In this document: positions 1 to 6,362 of the stretch, piece after piece
Layout: each line of letters opens with the position of its first letter
Numbering within the stretch: position 1 is the stretch's first letter
Source: Symbiobacteriaceae bacterium
GTDB lineage: Bacteria > Bacillota > JAAYKD01 > WRDA01
Assembly (NCBI GenBank): GCA_009779515.1
Contig: WREE01000100.1
Span: forward strand, 1-7,251
DNA length: 7,251 nucleotides
Direction: 5' to 3'
Notes under the pieces: generated by a model
What the model was told of the DNA's origin: nothing
Seen by the model: the letters and a program-made list of their open reading frames with translations, nothing else
The model's database searches: none
Position numbers and translations under genes: made by a program

Positions 1-80
1 TGGCGGAACTGGCAGACGCAAGGGACTTAAAATCCCTCGATGGAAACATCATACCGGTTCGATTCCGGTTCCCGGCACCA
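1..80 (+). tRNA. tRNA-Leu(UAA), 5' end cut off by the window edge
   Basis: The sequence begins at the U8 position of a tRNA, so the seven 5' acceptor bases lie outside the window. The anticodon stem AGGGA/TCCCT encloses the loop CTTAAAA, giving anticodon TAA at 28-30. A long variable arm, typical of class II leucine tRNAs, follows. The T arm has the usual TTCGATT loop, and the 3' end is CCCGGCA followed by an encoded CCA (78-80). It reads UUA and UUG leucine codons. It is the first visible member of a four-tRNA cluster. Confidence 0.95.
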
Positions 81-104
81 TTTTCCTTCTCCCTAAATAG
101 CTAC

Positions 105-181
105 GGGGGCGTAGCTCAGTTGGTATGAGCGCTACCTTGACACGGTAGAGGTCATGTGTTCGATCCACATCGCTCCCACCA
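105..181 (+). tRNA. tRNA-Val(GAC)
   Basis: A complete cloverleaf can be drawn. The acceptor GGGGGCG pairs with CGCTCCC (one G-T pair), the D arm is GCTC/GAGC, the anticodon stem CTACC/GGTAG encloses TTGACAC with anticodon GAC at 139-141, and the T arm ATGTG/CACAT encloses TTCGATC. The CCA is encoded (179-181). It reads GUC and GUU valine codons. It lies 24 bases after the first leucine tRNA and is probably cotranscribed with it. Confidence 0.97.
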
Positions 182-188
182 TTTCCTC

Positions 189-275
189 GCGGATGTGGCG
201 GAATTGGCAGACGCGCTAGATTCAGGTTCTAGTGATCGCAAGGTCGTGGAGGTTCAAGTCCTCTCATCCGCACCA
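189..275 (+). tRNA. tRNA-Leu(CAG)
   Basis: The acceptor GCGGATG pairs with CATCCGC. The anticodon stem CTAGA/TCTAG encloses TTCAGGT with anticodon CAG at 223-225. A long class II variable arm and a GGTTCAAGTCC T arm follow, with an encoded CCA (273-275). It reads CUG codons. Only seven bases separate it from the valine tRNA, which supports a shared transcript processed by RNases. Confidence 0.97.
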
Positions 276-315
276 CTTTTGGGTTTTTCTTAACACTTTG
301 GGGTAAGTCCTCTTT

Positions 316-400
316 GCGGTCGTGGCGGAACTGGCAGACGCGTACGTTTGAGGGGCGTATAGGGCAACCTGTGTGAGTTCAAGTCTCACCGACCGCACCA
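316..400 (+). tRNA. tRNA-Leu(GAG)
   Basis: The acceptor GCGGTCG pairs with CGACCGC. The anticodon stem TACGT/GCGTA (one T-G pair) encloses TTGAGGG with anticodon GAG at 350-352. The long variable arm marks it as class II, and CCA is encoded (398-400). It reads CUC and CUU codons. It is the last tRNA of the cluster, 40 bases after Leu(CAG), and a strong hairpin follows it at once. Confidence 0.97.
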
Positions 401-420
401 CATCACCATATGTTTGTAAG

Positions 421-463
421 AGGGGTTAGCTCAGCAAAGGAGCTAACCCCTTGTGGTTTTTCA
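421..463 (+). terminator. Hairpin after the tRNA cluster, probable terminator
   Basis: GGGGTTAGCTC (422-432) pairs perfectly with GAGCTAACCCC (440-450), extended by A421-T451, around a seven-base loop. The following T-rich stretch (TTGTGGTTTTTC) is interrupted by GTGG, so termination may be partial. It lies between the tRNA cluster and the CobU-like gene, whose start is only about 34 bases beyond the stem. That gene may therefore depend on read-through. Confidence 0.7.
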
Positions 464-484
464 ACCAGGAAAGGATGGTAGAGT

Positions 485-865
485 ATGCTTTTAGTGGTAG
501 GCGGCGCTTACCAAGGTAAGCTGGCATATGCTTTAAGTAGGTTGGCCGTAAACGAAGATAGCATTTATCACTGTACAACAGAATCTACCCAAATACCTCA
601 AAATAAACTAATAATCTACAATTTGCATTTATGGATACTCGCTCTGATCCAAGCCGAAAAGAATGTCGGCTGGGAGGTGCAGAACTTGCTAAATAACAGC
701 TCTCACAGGATAGTTATTTGCGATGATATTTCCGGTGGCGTGGTGCCTCTTGAGGCCACGGAACGTCTTTGGCGTGAGGAAGTAGGTCGCTCCCTGATCC
801 TACTAGCAGCTCATGCTGATGAAGTCGTCCGTCTCTTCTGTGGTATACCCACCCAGCTAAAGTAA
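485..865 (+). CDS. Short CobU-like protein (degenerate adenosylcobinamide kinase/guanylyltransferase relative)
   Basis: This 126-residue protein resembles CobU, the cytoplasmic enzyme that phosphorylates adenosylcobinamide and then adds GMP in cobalamin assembly. The N-terminus has a P-loop-like GGAYQGKL (residues 6-13). The C-terminal half matches CobU's conserved end: DDISGGVVP, then WREEVGRS, AHADEVV and a final GIPTQLK. It is about 50-60 residues shorter than CobU. The stretch that should carry DEM, RI and the GMP-accepting histidine is absent, the P-loop Ser/Thr is Leu, and the Asp before the LTLW-type motif is replaced (IIYNLHLW). Full CobU activity is therefore unlikely; a pseudoenzyme or altered role is an inference. 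The start ATG has AGGAAAGG ten bases upstream. Its neighbours are tRNAs, not cobalamin genes. Confidence 0.75.
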   Translation: MLLVVGGAYQGKLAYALSRLAVNEDSIYHCTTESTQIPQNKLIIYNLHLWILALIQAEKNVGWEVQNLLNNSSHRIVICDDISGGVVPLEATERLWREEVGRSLILLAAHADEVVRLFCGIPTQLK

Positions 866-919
866 AAGGGGGTATAGTCATATCTATGGGTATTAAGCTC
901 GTGTTGACCACCCAACAGC

Positions 920-943
920 AAAACCCGCTGTAAAGCGGGTTTT
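920..943. terminator. Bidirectional intrinsic terminator between convergent genes
   Basis: AAAACCCGCT (920-929) pairs perfectly with AGCGGGTTTT (934-943) around the four-base loop GTAA. Because the stem begins with A's and ends with T's, a T tract follows the GC-rich stem on either strand. It lies 55 bases after the CobU-like stop codon and 30 bases past the stop of the EF-G-type gene on the other strand, so it probably ends both transcripts. Confidence 0.85.
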
Positions 944-972
944 GGTATGTCCAGATAAATGCTGTTCTAGTT

Positions 973-3054
973 TTACTCCTCTTCCTCTTCGGCTTTATAC
1001 GCAGAGATGATGGCTTCGGAGATAGCAGCGGGTACCTCTTCGTAATGATCGAAAACCATGGTAAACTTGCCTCGTCCCTGCGTCATGGAGCGTAAATCGG
1101 TGGCATATTTAAAGAGCTCTGCCTGAGGCACGTGAGCTTTAACCACTTGGCGACCGTTACCAATAGCCTCCATCCCCATCACTCTACCCCGTTTTTTATT
1201 AAGGTCACCGATAATATCTCCCATGTATTCGTCGGGAATAGTCACGGCTACATCCATAATCGGCTCCAGGAGTACCGGGCGTGCTTGGGCAAACCCTTTC
1301 TTGAAGGCCAGAGAAGTGGCTATCTTAAAGGCCATTTCCGACGAATCGACATCGTGGTAGGAGCCATCTACCAAGCTAACTTTAATATTGACTACCGGAT
1401 AACCGGCGATAACGCCCTTCGCCAGGCACTCCACCATACCTTTTTCCACTGCCGGAATAAACTGCCGGGGAACTACCCCTCCGACAATGCGGTCGACAAA
1501 TTCGTAACCTTCGTTAGGTTCCAACTCCAGCCAGACATCGCCATACTGCCCGCGTCCGCCGGACTGCTTCTTGTGACGTCCCTGCACCCTGGCTTTGCCG
1601 CGGATAGTCTCCCGGTAAGGTAGCTTAACATCCACTTGCTTAACTTCGGCGCCAAACTTCCTTTGCAGACGACCTAAAATAACATCCAAGTGCAAGTCAC
1701 CCATACCGGTGATGACCGTCTGGTTGGACTCCGGGTCTTTTAGGACCTTAAAGGTGGGGTCTTCTTCAGCTAAGCGCACTAAGCCGGAACCGATTTTTTC
1801 CTCATCTCCCTTGGATTTAGGTTCCACAGCCGCAGTGAGAGAAGGTTCCGGAAATAGAACCGGTGATAAGACAATTTGCTTATCGCGCTCTGCTAAGGTA
1901 TCGTTGGTGGTAGTCTCCTGTAACTTGGCGACGGCGCCGATATCACCAGCTGTTAATTCCGGTACTTGAATCTGGGTTTTACCAAAGAGTAGCATGATAT
2001 TGCCAATACGCTCCGCTCGATTGCGTTGCACATTCCAGAGTTGCGAGTTGGCTTTGATCGTCCCTGATACCACCTTAAAGACGGTAAGCTTACCCACGAA
2101 GGGGTCAGCCATAGTTTTAAAGACCAGAGCTGCCAGGGGACCGTTGGGGTCGGCCTTTAGTTCGATAACCTCTTCGCCGTCTCCGATAGTCCCTTCCTCG
2201 GCGGGGCGCTCTGCGGGGGAGGGAAAGTAGCTAAGAATGGTATCCAGAACCTGGATAGCGCCAATGTTTTTCAGAGCAGAGGTGCAGATGATGGGAATCA
2301 TTTTAGCGGTGGAAGAACCGAGACGGATAGCGCCAATCAGCTCATCATCGCTGATGGCTTCTCCCTCCAAATATTTCATCATTAAGTCGTCGTCAGCTTC
2401 AACGGCGGCTTCCACCAGCATTTCACGGTAGTTATCCACGCTGGCTTGCATCTCTCCAGGAATGGCCCTTTCCTCTATTTTCTTACCACTGGCATCGGCA
2501 TAAGCATATGCCTTCCCCTTGACGATATCGACGACGCCCGCAAAGGCGGCTTGTTCACCTAAAGGGAGGATAATGGGAGCTAAGCGGGGACCAAACTTCC
2601 CTTTCAACAGCTCCACCGCCTGAGAAAAATCGGCATTTTCCCGGTCCATACGGTTGACAATAACCAACCGAGGTATATCCGCAGCTTCAGCATACTCCCA
2701 CACAATTTCGGTCCCTACTTCCACAGGAGTGACAGCATCGACCAGGACTACAGCTGTATCTACCACCCGCATGGCGGCAGCAACTTCCCCCACAAAATCC
2801 AGATAACCAGGAGTATCGATAATATTTATTTTGTGGTCTTTCCACTCGATAGGCGCCAGAGATGAGGAGATGGAAATGCCACGTCTTACCTCGTCGGGGT
2901 CGAAGTCCAAGTGCGATGAACCTTCTACCGTTTTGCCCATCCGATCAACGACACCGGCGCTAAAAAGCATGGCTTCAGCCAAACTAGTCTTCCCTGCCCC
3001 ACCATGGGAAAAGAGCGCTATGTTACGTATTTTTTCCACTGGATAGTTCTTCAT
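973..3054 (-). CDS. fusA: Elongation factor G, EF-G-II-like paralogue type
   Basis: This 693-residue translational GTPase has the full EF-G domain order and the family's usual length. GTPase motifs are G1 SHGGAGKT (16-23), G2 region RRGISISS (58-65), G3 DTPGY (80-84), G4 NRMD (134-137) and G5 SALKN (259-263). Domain II covers about 305-385. Domain IV carries KKQSGGRGQYGDV (495-507), and domain V starts near LLEPIMDVAV (595-604). The tail is acidic (EEEEE). The HGGAGKT P-loop and the Tyr at G3, where canonical EF-G has HIDAGKT and a catalytic His, place it with the EF-G-II group (compare the second EF-G of Thermus thermophilus). It may not be the main translocase; this is an inference. It is not beside str-operon genes. 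AAGGAGG sits six bases before the ATG. It follows hppA by 68 bases. Confidence 0.93.
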   Translation of the reverse strand: MKNYPVEKIRNIALFSHGGAGKTSLAEAMLFSAGVVDRMGKTVEGSSHLDFDPDEVRRGISISSSLAPIEWKDHKINIIDTPGYLDFVGEVAAAMRVVDTAVVLVDAVTPVEVGTEIVWEYAEAADIPRLVIVNRMDRENADFSQAVELLKGKFGPRLAPIILPLGEQAAFAGVVDIVKGKAYAYADASGKKIEERAIPGEMQASVDNYREMLVEAAVEADDDLMMKYLEGEAISDDELIGAIRLGSSTAKMIPIICTSALKNIGAIQVLDTILSYFPSPAERPAEEGTIGDGEEVIELKADPNGPLAALVFKTMADPFVGKLTVFKVVSGTIKANSQLWNVQRNRAERIGNIMLLFGKTQIQVPELTAGDIGAVAKLQETTTNDTLAERDKQIVLSPVLFPEPSLTAAVEPKSKGDEEKIGSGLVRLAEEDPTFKVLKDPESNQTVITGMGDLHLDVILGRLQRKFGAEVKQVDVKLPYRETIRGKARVQGRHKKQSGGRGQYGDVWLELEPNEGYEFVDRIVGGVVPRQFIPAVEKGMVECLAKGVIAGYPVVNIKVSLVDGSYHDVDSSEMAFKIATSLAFKKGFAQARPVLLEPIMDVAVTIPDEYMGDIIGDLNKKRGRVMGMEAIGNGRQVVKAHVPQAELFKYATDLRSMTQGRGKFTMVFDHYEEVPAAISEAIISAYKAEEEEE

Positions 3055-3077
3055 CGGAAACCTCCTTGTTTTACGGA

Positions 3078-3106
3078 AATATATATTAAGGTCTATTTCG
3101 CTACAA
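3078..3106 (-). promoter_or_regulatory. Possible promoter for the EF-G-type gene
   Basis: Read on the minus strand, TTGTAG (3106-3101) and TATATT (3083-3078) are separated by 17 bases, a fair match to a vegetative -35/-10 pair (3/6 and 5/6). It lies in the 68-base gap after hppA and just upstream of the AAGGAGG of the next gene. Cotranscription with hppA is equally possible. The AT-rich gap makes chance matches likely. Confidence 0.35.
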
Positions 3107-3122
3107 AATGCCGATATTCCTT

Positions 3123-5123
3123 TTAAAAGTGGATAATACCACTACCAAAGAAGGTGCCGAAAATTAAAGCGACAATGCTCATCAGTTTGATAAGTATATT
3201 GAGAGATGGCCCTGAAGTATCTTTGAAAGGGTCTCCCACGGTATCACCTACTACAGTAGCTTGGTGCGTAGGTGTTCCCTTACCCCCATAGGCGCCACTT
3301 TCCACGTATTTTTTCGCGTTATCCCAGGCTCCGCCAGAGTTAGACATTTGGATAGCTACCAGAACTCCGGTAACCGTGCCCCCGGCTAACAGACCTCCGG
3401 CAGCCTCTTTGCCTAAAATAATACCGACTAATATAGGGCTGACCACGGCCAGAATCCCCGGCAACACCATTTGTCGCAGAGCAGCACTAGTCGAGATATC
3501 CACACAGCGGGCATAGTCGGGCTTCTGACTACCATCCATGATACCGGGCATTTCCCGAAACTGCCGACGTACTTCGGAAATCATATCTTGGGCAGCTTTA
3601 CCTACTGCCTCCATGGCGAGAGCTGAAAAGAGATAAGGTAGCATGCCGCCGATAAAGAGTCCAGCCATAACCTTGGGTTCCAGTAAGTTTAAAGATGTGA
3701 GATTAACGGAGGTGGCGTAGGCAGAGAAGAGCGCCAAGGCGGTGAGAGCAGCGGAGCCAATGGCAAACCCTTTACCGATAGCGGCTGTCGTATTGCCTAC
3801 AGCATCTAACTTATCGGTTATATCCCGCACACTTTGGTCTAGCTCTGCCATTTGAGCAATCCCTCCGGCGTTATCGGCGATAGGACCATAAGCATCCACA
3901 GCCACCGTCATACCGGTTATGGAGAGCATACCTACGGCGGAAATAGCTATGCCGTAGAGTCCGGCAAAATAATAAGCTATTATAACAGCCGTGACAATTA
4001 CCAAAATAGGTAGAGCGGTGGAATACATACCCACGGCTAGCCCTTTGATAATATTGGTAGCAGGACCGGTCTGAGATGCTTCCGCTATCCCTTTTACCGG
4101 ATTGTAATCGGATGAAGTAAAATACTCCGTTATTTGACCTATAATAATTCCCGCTAAAAGGCCACTAATCGTAGCCCATAAGGTGTTCATGGTGGTAAAA
4201 CCTTGCATGGTTAAAATTACCGCAGCAATCACCGTAATCCCACCAGCTGCAGTTGTGCCAGCAGTTAGAGCCTTTTGGGGGTTGCTATTGTCATCAGAAC
4301 GCACAAAAAGGGTGCCGATAATGGCAGCGATAGTACCTAATCCCGCTAACAACATAGGATAAATGATCGTGTTGTAGTTGGCACGTGTACCAACGGCAAT
4401 AGCCATAGCAGCAATAATGGAGCCAACAAAGGATTCAAAGAGGTCTGCTCCCATGCCGGCTACATCACCCACATTGTCTCCCACGTTATCGGCGATAACC
4501 GCCGGGTTACGAGGGTCATCTTCCGGGATACCGGCTTCGACTTTACCTACTAAGTCTGCACCTACATCGGCGGCCTTGGTATAAATACCTCCGCCTACTC
4601 TGGCAAAGAGCGCCACAAAGCTCCCTCCCAAAGCAAAGCCATTGACAATGGTAGGGTCTTGAAAAATAAAGCTTAAGAGTCCGGTACCCATTAAGGCCAG
4701 CCCCACCACACACATGCCCATCACGGCACCACCGCGAAAAGCAACTCCCAGAGCGGCGTTTTGCCCGTGGCGTGCCGCTTCGACCGTGCGTACATTGGCA
4801 CTGGTGGCAACACGCATCCCAAAAAAGCCGGCGGCAGCTGAGCAAGCTGATCCGCAAAGAAAAGCTATAGCAGTTTGCGGTCGGAGAATTTCATCGGGTG
4901 TCATACTTCCACCTATAAAAATAATTACCGCTAGTCCGAGAATAAACCAGATTAAAACACTATACTCACGGGTGAGAAAGGCCATGGAACCTTCCGCAAT
5001 AGCGTTGCCAATCTCCTGCATACGTGGGTTACCAGCAGGGAGCGTTTTGATCTGTGAGTATAAATAATATGAATAGCCTAGGGCTAACAAGCCTATGGCA
5101 ACTACAATTAACTCCAGGGGCAT
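3123..5123 (-). CDS. hppA: K+-dependent ion-translocating membrane pyrophosphatase
   Basis: This 666-residue integral membrane protein, about 16 helices in this family, hydrolyses pyrophosphate and pumps Na+ or H+ out of the cytoplasm. Substrate-binding motifs are intact: DVGADLVGK (186-194), DNVGDNVGD (212-220) and, near the C-terminus, SNSGGAWDNAKK (594-605) with GDTVGDPFKDTSGPS (626-640). Position 447 in GNTTAAIGKG is Ala, with Gly at 450; K+-independent enzymes have Lys and Thr there, so K+ dependence is predicted. Glu230 in ADLFESFVGS is placed as in Na+-pumping members, which suggests Na+ transport but does not exclude H+. The start has AAGGAGAGG five bases upstream. A structured 187-base leader precedes it and the EF-G-type gene follows. 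No truncation is seen. Confidence 0.95.
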   Translation of the reverse strand: MPLELIVVAIGLLALGYSYYLYSQIKTLPAGNPRMQEIGNAIAEGSMAFLTREYSVLIWFILGLAVIIFIGGSMTPDEILRPQTAIAFLCGSACSAAAGFFGMRVATSANVRTVEAARHGQNAALGVAFRGGAVMGMCVVGLALMGTGLLSFIFQDPTIVNGFALGGSFVALFARVGGGIYTKAADVGADLVGKVEAGIPEDDPRNPAVIADNVGDNVGDVAGMGADLFESFVGSIIAAMAIAVGTRANYNTIIYPMLLAGLGTIAAIIGTLFVRSDDNSNPQKALTAGTTAAGGITVIAAVILTMQGFTTMNTLWATISGLLAGIIIGQITEYFTSSDYNPVKGIAEASQTGPATNIIKGLAVGMYSTALPILVIVTAVIIAYYFAGLYGIAISAVGMLSITGMTVAVDAYGPIADNAGGIAQMAELDQSVRDITDKLDAVGNTTAAIGKGFAIGSAALTALALFSAYATSVNLTSLNLLEPKVMAGLFIGGMLPYLFSALAMEAVGKAAQDMISEVRRQFREMPGIMDGSQKPDYARCVDISTSAALRQMVLPGILAVVSPILVGIILGKEAAGGLLAGGTVTGVLVAIQMSNSGGAWDNAKKYVESGAYGGKGTPTHQATVVGDTVGDPFKDTSGPSLNILIKLMSIVALIFGTFFGSGIIHF

Positions 5124-5128
5124 CTTTT

Positions 5129-5248
5129 CCTCTCCTTACAAGGTAGAGACAGCAACCGATCTCCCCTGGAAACCATCTGTAGGTGGGTTTATAGTCCAGC
5201 GAAGGCATCCCATATAAAATGGGAAAACCTTCGCTTAGCACACAGATG
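5129..5248 (-). promoter_or_regulatory. Structured mRNA leader of hppA, possible cis-regulatory RNA
   Basis: Several complementary segments lie between pduL and hppA. AGCGAAGG (5198-5205) pairs perfectly with CCTTCGCT (5228-5235), enclosing CCCAT/ATGGG (5209-5213 and 5219-5223). CATCTGT (5174-5180) matches ACAGATG (5242-5248). CTGG plus AAACC (5166-5174) can pair with GGTTT (5186-5190) and CCAG (5196-5199), which would put part of the 5174-5180 segment in a loop and allow a pseudoknot. Close to hppA, AGAG (5145-5148) with AGG (5141-5143) can pair with CCT and CTCT (5130-5136) and cover the ribosome binding site. GAGA (5146-5149) can instead pair with TCTC (5160-5163). Alternative structures controlling translation are an inference; I cannot match the element to a named riboswitch class. 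Confidence 0.45.
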
Positions 5249-5309
5249 ACTTATTTTCCTAGGTCTCCTTTTGAGTATCCGGTGGCTACCCTACGATTTT
5301 ATTTTAGGT

Positions 5310-5337
5310 ATCATAAAGAGATGCGGTATACTGTAAC
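5310..5337 (-). promoter_or_regulatory. Possible promoter for hppA at the 3' end of pduL
   Basis: On the minus strand GTTACA (5337-5332) and TATGAT (5315-5310) are 16 bases apart, matching -35 and -10 consensus at 4/6 and 5/6. A start around 5303 would give an RNA leader of about 180 bases that contains all the hairpins upstream of hppA. The match is modest and overlaps coding sequence, so it remains tentative. Confidence 0.35.
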
Positions 5338-5895
5338 CTCATCACCATTTTTCAGTAGCGCCGAGTTGGCCTCGTCGATATCGACGTGAAACTCCAGAGT
5401 AAAGGCTTCGTTAACCCGAGCTAAGACATTTTCAAAGACTAACCCGCGCTCACCTTCAACGCGAACGGCAATAAGCTCTTTGTCTTTAATACCCAAAGGC
5501 TCCGCTTCGGAAGGGTGGAAATGGACATGCCGCTTAGCGATAATAACTCCTTCGCTTAAGGTTAGACTACCCGCTGGTCCTTCCAGAGTTATAGCTTCCG
5601 AACCTGCCAGATCGCCACTGTCTCTGAGAGGTGGTTTTAAACCTAAGGCAAAGGAATCGGTTACGGAGATTTCAATCTGGGTTTGCTTGCGCACCGGTCC
5701 TAACACCCGAACATTGCGTAGGGTGTTGCGCGGACCGACCAGATGAACTTGTTCTTCGCAGGCATACTGCCCAGGCTGTTTAAGATCGCGAAAAACGGTG
5801 AGAGTAGCTCCGCTACCGAATAAGATTTCTAAATCTTCCTGGGAGAGATGCAAGTGACGGTTGGAAACACCGCAGACAACCTTGAGAGTATCCAC
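5311..5895 (-). CDS. pduL: PduL-type phosphate propanoyltransferase (phosphotransacylase)
   Basis: PduL interconverts acyl-CoA plus phosphate with acyl-phosphate plus CoA (propionyl or acetyl), linking CoA thioesters to ATP formation by an acyl kinase. With the start chosen here it has 194 residues. The two conserved halves are visible: GVSNRHLHLS (9-18) and AKRHVHFHP (120-128), whose histidines bind the metal pair, plus EEQVHLVGP (47-55) and EFHVDIDEANSA (168-179). There is no N-terminal encapsulation peptide, so a cytosolic form rather than a microcompartment enzyme is expected. I chose GTG at 5895 because AAGGAGG (5907-5913) precedes it; a GTG at 5919 would add eight residues but has a poor binding site. 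It follows the biotin carrier gene, which suits propionyl-CoA as substrate. Confidence 0.93.
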   Translation of the reverse strand: MDTLKVVCGVSNRHLHLSQEDLEILFGSGATLTVFRDLKQPGQYACEEQVHLVGPRNTLRNVRVLGPVRKQTQIEISVTDSFALGLKPPLRDSGDLAGSEAITLEGPAGSLTLSEGVIIAKRHVHFHPSEAEPLGIKDKELIAVRVEGERGLVFENVLARVNEAFTLEFHVDIDEANSALLKNGDEVTVYRISL

Positions 5896-5906
5896 TTTAC
5901 CAATTT

Positions 5907-5913
5907 CCTCCTT
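5907..5913 (-). promoter_or_regulatory. Ribosome binding site that decides the pduL start
   Basis: AAGGAGG on the minus strand lies 11 bases before GTG 5895. If translation began at the upstream GTG (5919), this perfect site would lie inside the coding sequence at codons 3-5 and serve no purpose. The family's short N-terminus before VSNRH also supports the downstream start. Confidence 0.7.
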
Positions 5914-5931
5914 ACACACTTTAGCTTATGT

Positions 5932-6342
5932 TTATCCTACGACAAACAGAAGCTGTCCGGTTTTTACCGCTTCACCCTTACTGACGTTAATACTGGTGAG
6001 AGTACCGTCACAGGGAGCAACAATTTCATTTTGCATTTTCATGGCTTCTAGCATGAGAATTACCTGCCCTTTTTTGACAACAGCTCCGGTGTTGAGCAGG
6101 ATGTCGGTGATGATACCCGGCATGGGGCAAGTCATCTTTTCACCAGCACCCACAGGAGCGGCAGCGACAACTGGAGCTGCTGCTGGGGGAGGTGTCACGG
6201 GAGCAGCTGCCACGGGGGTTGCTACCGGTGCTGCTACGGGGGTAACAGCTCTAGGAGCAGTAGGAGCAACCGCCGGTGTACCCTCAACCGCTTCAACTTC
6301 CACTTCGTAGGCAACACCATTTACGGTAATAATGTACTTCAT
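5932..6342 (-). CDS. mmdC: Biotin carboxyl carrier protein (decarboxylase gamma / transcarboxylase 1.3S type)
   Basis: This 136-residue protein carries the carboxyl group between carboxyltransferase and decarboxylase (or acceptor) sites. Residues 1-20 form the short N-terminal strand region (MKYIITVNGVAYEVEVE). Residues about 22-66 are an Ala/Pro/Val-rich flexible linker, and 68-136 are the biotinyl domain. The biotin site is EAMKM (99-103), with Lys102 as the modified residue, and the conserved PMPG lies at 73-76. AAGGAG is eight bases before the ATG. It lies 20 bases after the OadG-like gene and 36 bases before pduL. Linker and size fit methylmalonyl-CoA or oxaloacetate decarboxylase gamma subunits; a transcarboxylase 1.3S role is the main alternative. 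Confidence 0.9.
   Translation of the reverse strand: MKYIITVNGVAYEVEVEAVEGTPAVAPTAPRAVTPVAAPVATPVAAAPVTPPPAAAPVVAAAPVGAGEKMTCPMPGIITDILLNTGAVVKKGQVILMLEAMKMQNEIVAPCDGTLTSINVSKGEAVKTGQLLFVVG
6196..6243 (-). repeat. Two 24-base tandem units in the biotin carrier linker
   Basis: Units 6220-6243 and 6196-6219 encode TPVAAPVA and TPVAAAPV. On the plus strand they share the block GCTGC(T/C)ACGGGGGT, 13 of 14 bases identical, and differ more in the other half. They sit in the Ala/Pro linker between the N-terminal region and the biotinyl domain, where unit number can change without loss of function. Confidence 0.65.
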
Positions 6343-6362
6343 TTATTTCACTCCTTGCTTTT

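Noticed and set aside
714..911. Small minus-strand frame antisense to the CobU-like gene
   Set aside because: It has no motif or ribosome binding site, and the plus-strand frame has clear CobU similarity.
1132..1623. 163-codon open frame on the plus strand
   Set aside because: It is antisense to the conserved domains IV and V of the EF-G-type protein and has no family-like features.
4543..4857. Minus-strand open frame in another phase within hppA
   Set aside because: It overlaps the intact substrate-binding region of the pyrophosphatase on the same strand; composition is an out-of-phase reading of that gene.
5198..5235. Hairpin as an intrinsic terminator after pduL
   Set aside because: On the minus strand the stem is followed by GGACTATAAACC, not a T tract, so a terminator is not supported.
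5124..5310. Fluoride or c-di-GMP riboswitch upstream of hppA
   Set aside because: From memory of their conserved cores I could not line up either class with this leader; only a generic structured leader is claimed.
5861..6310. 149-codon open frame on the plus strand rich in Ala, Gly, Thr and Val
   Set aside because: Its low-complexity composition is the complement of the Ala/Pro linker of the biotin carrier; a shadow of that gene.
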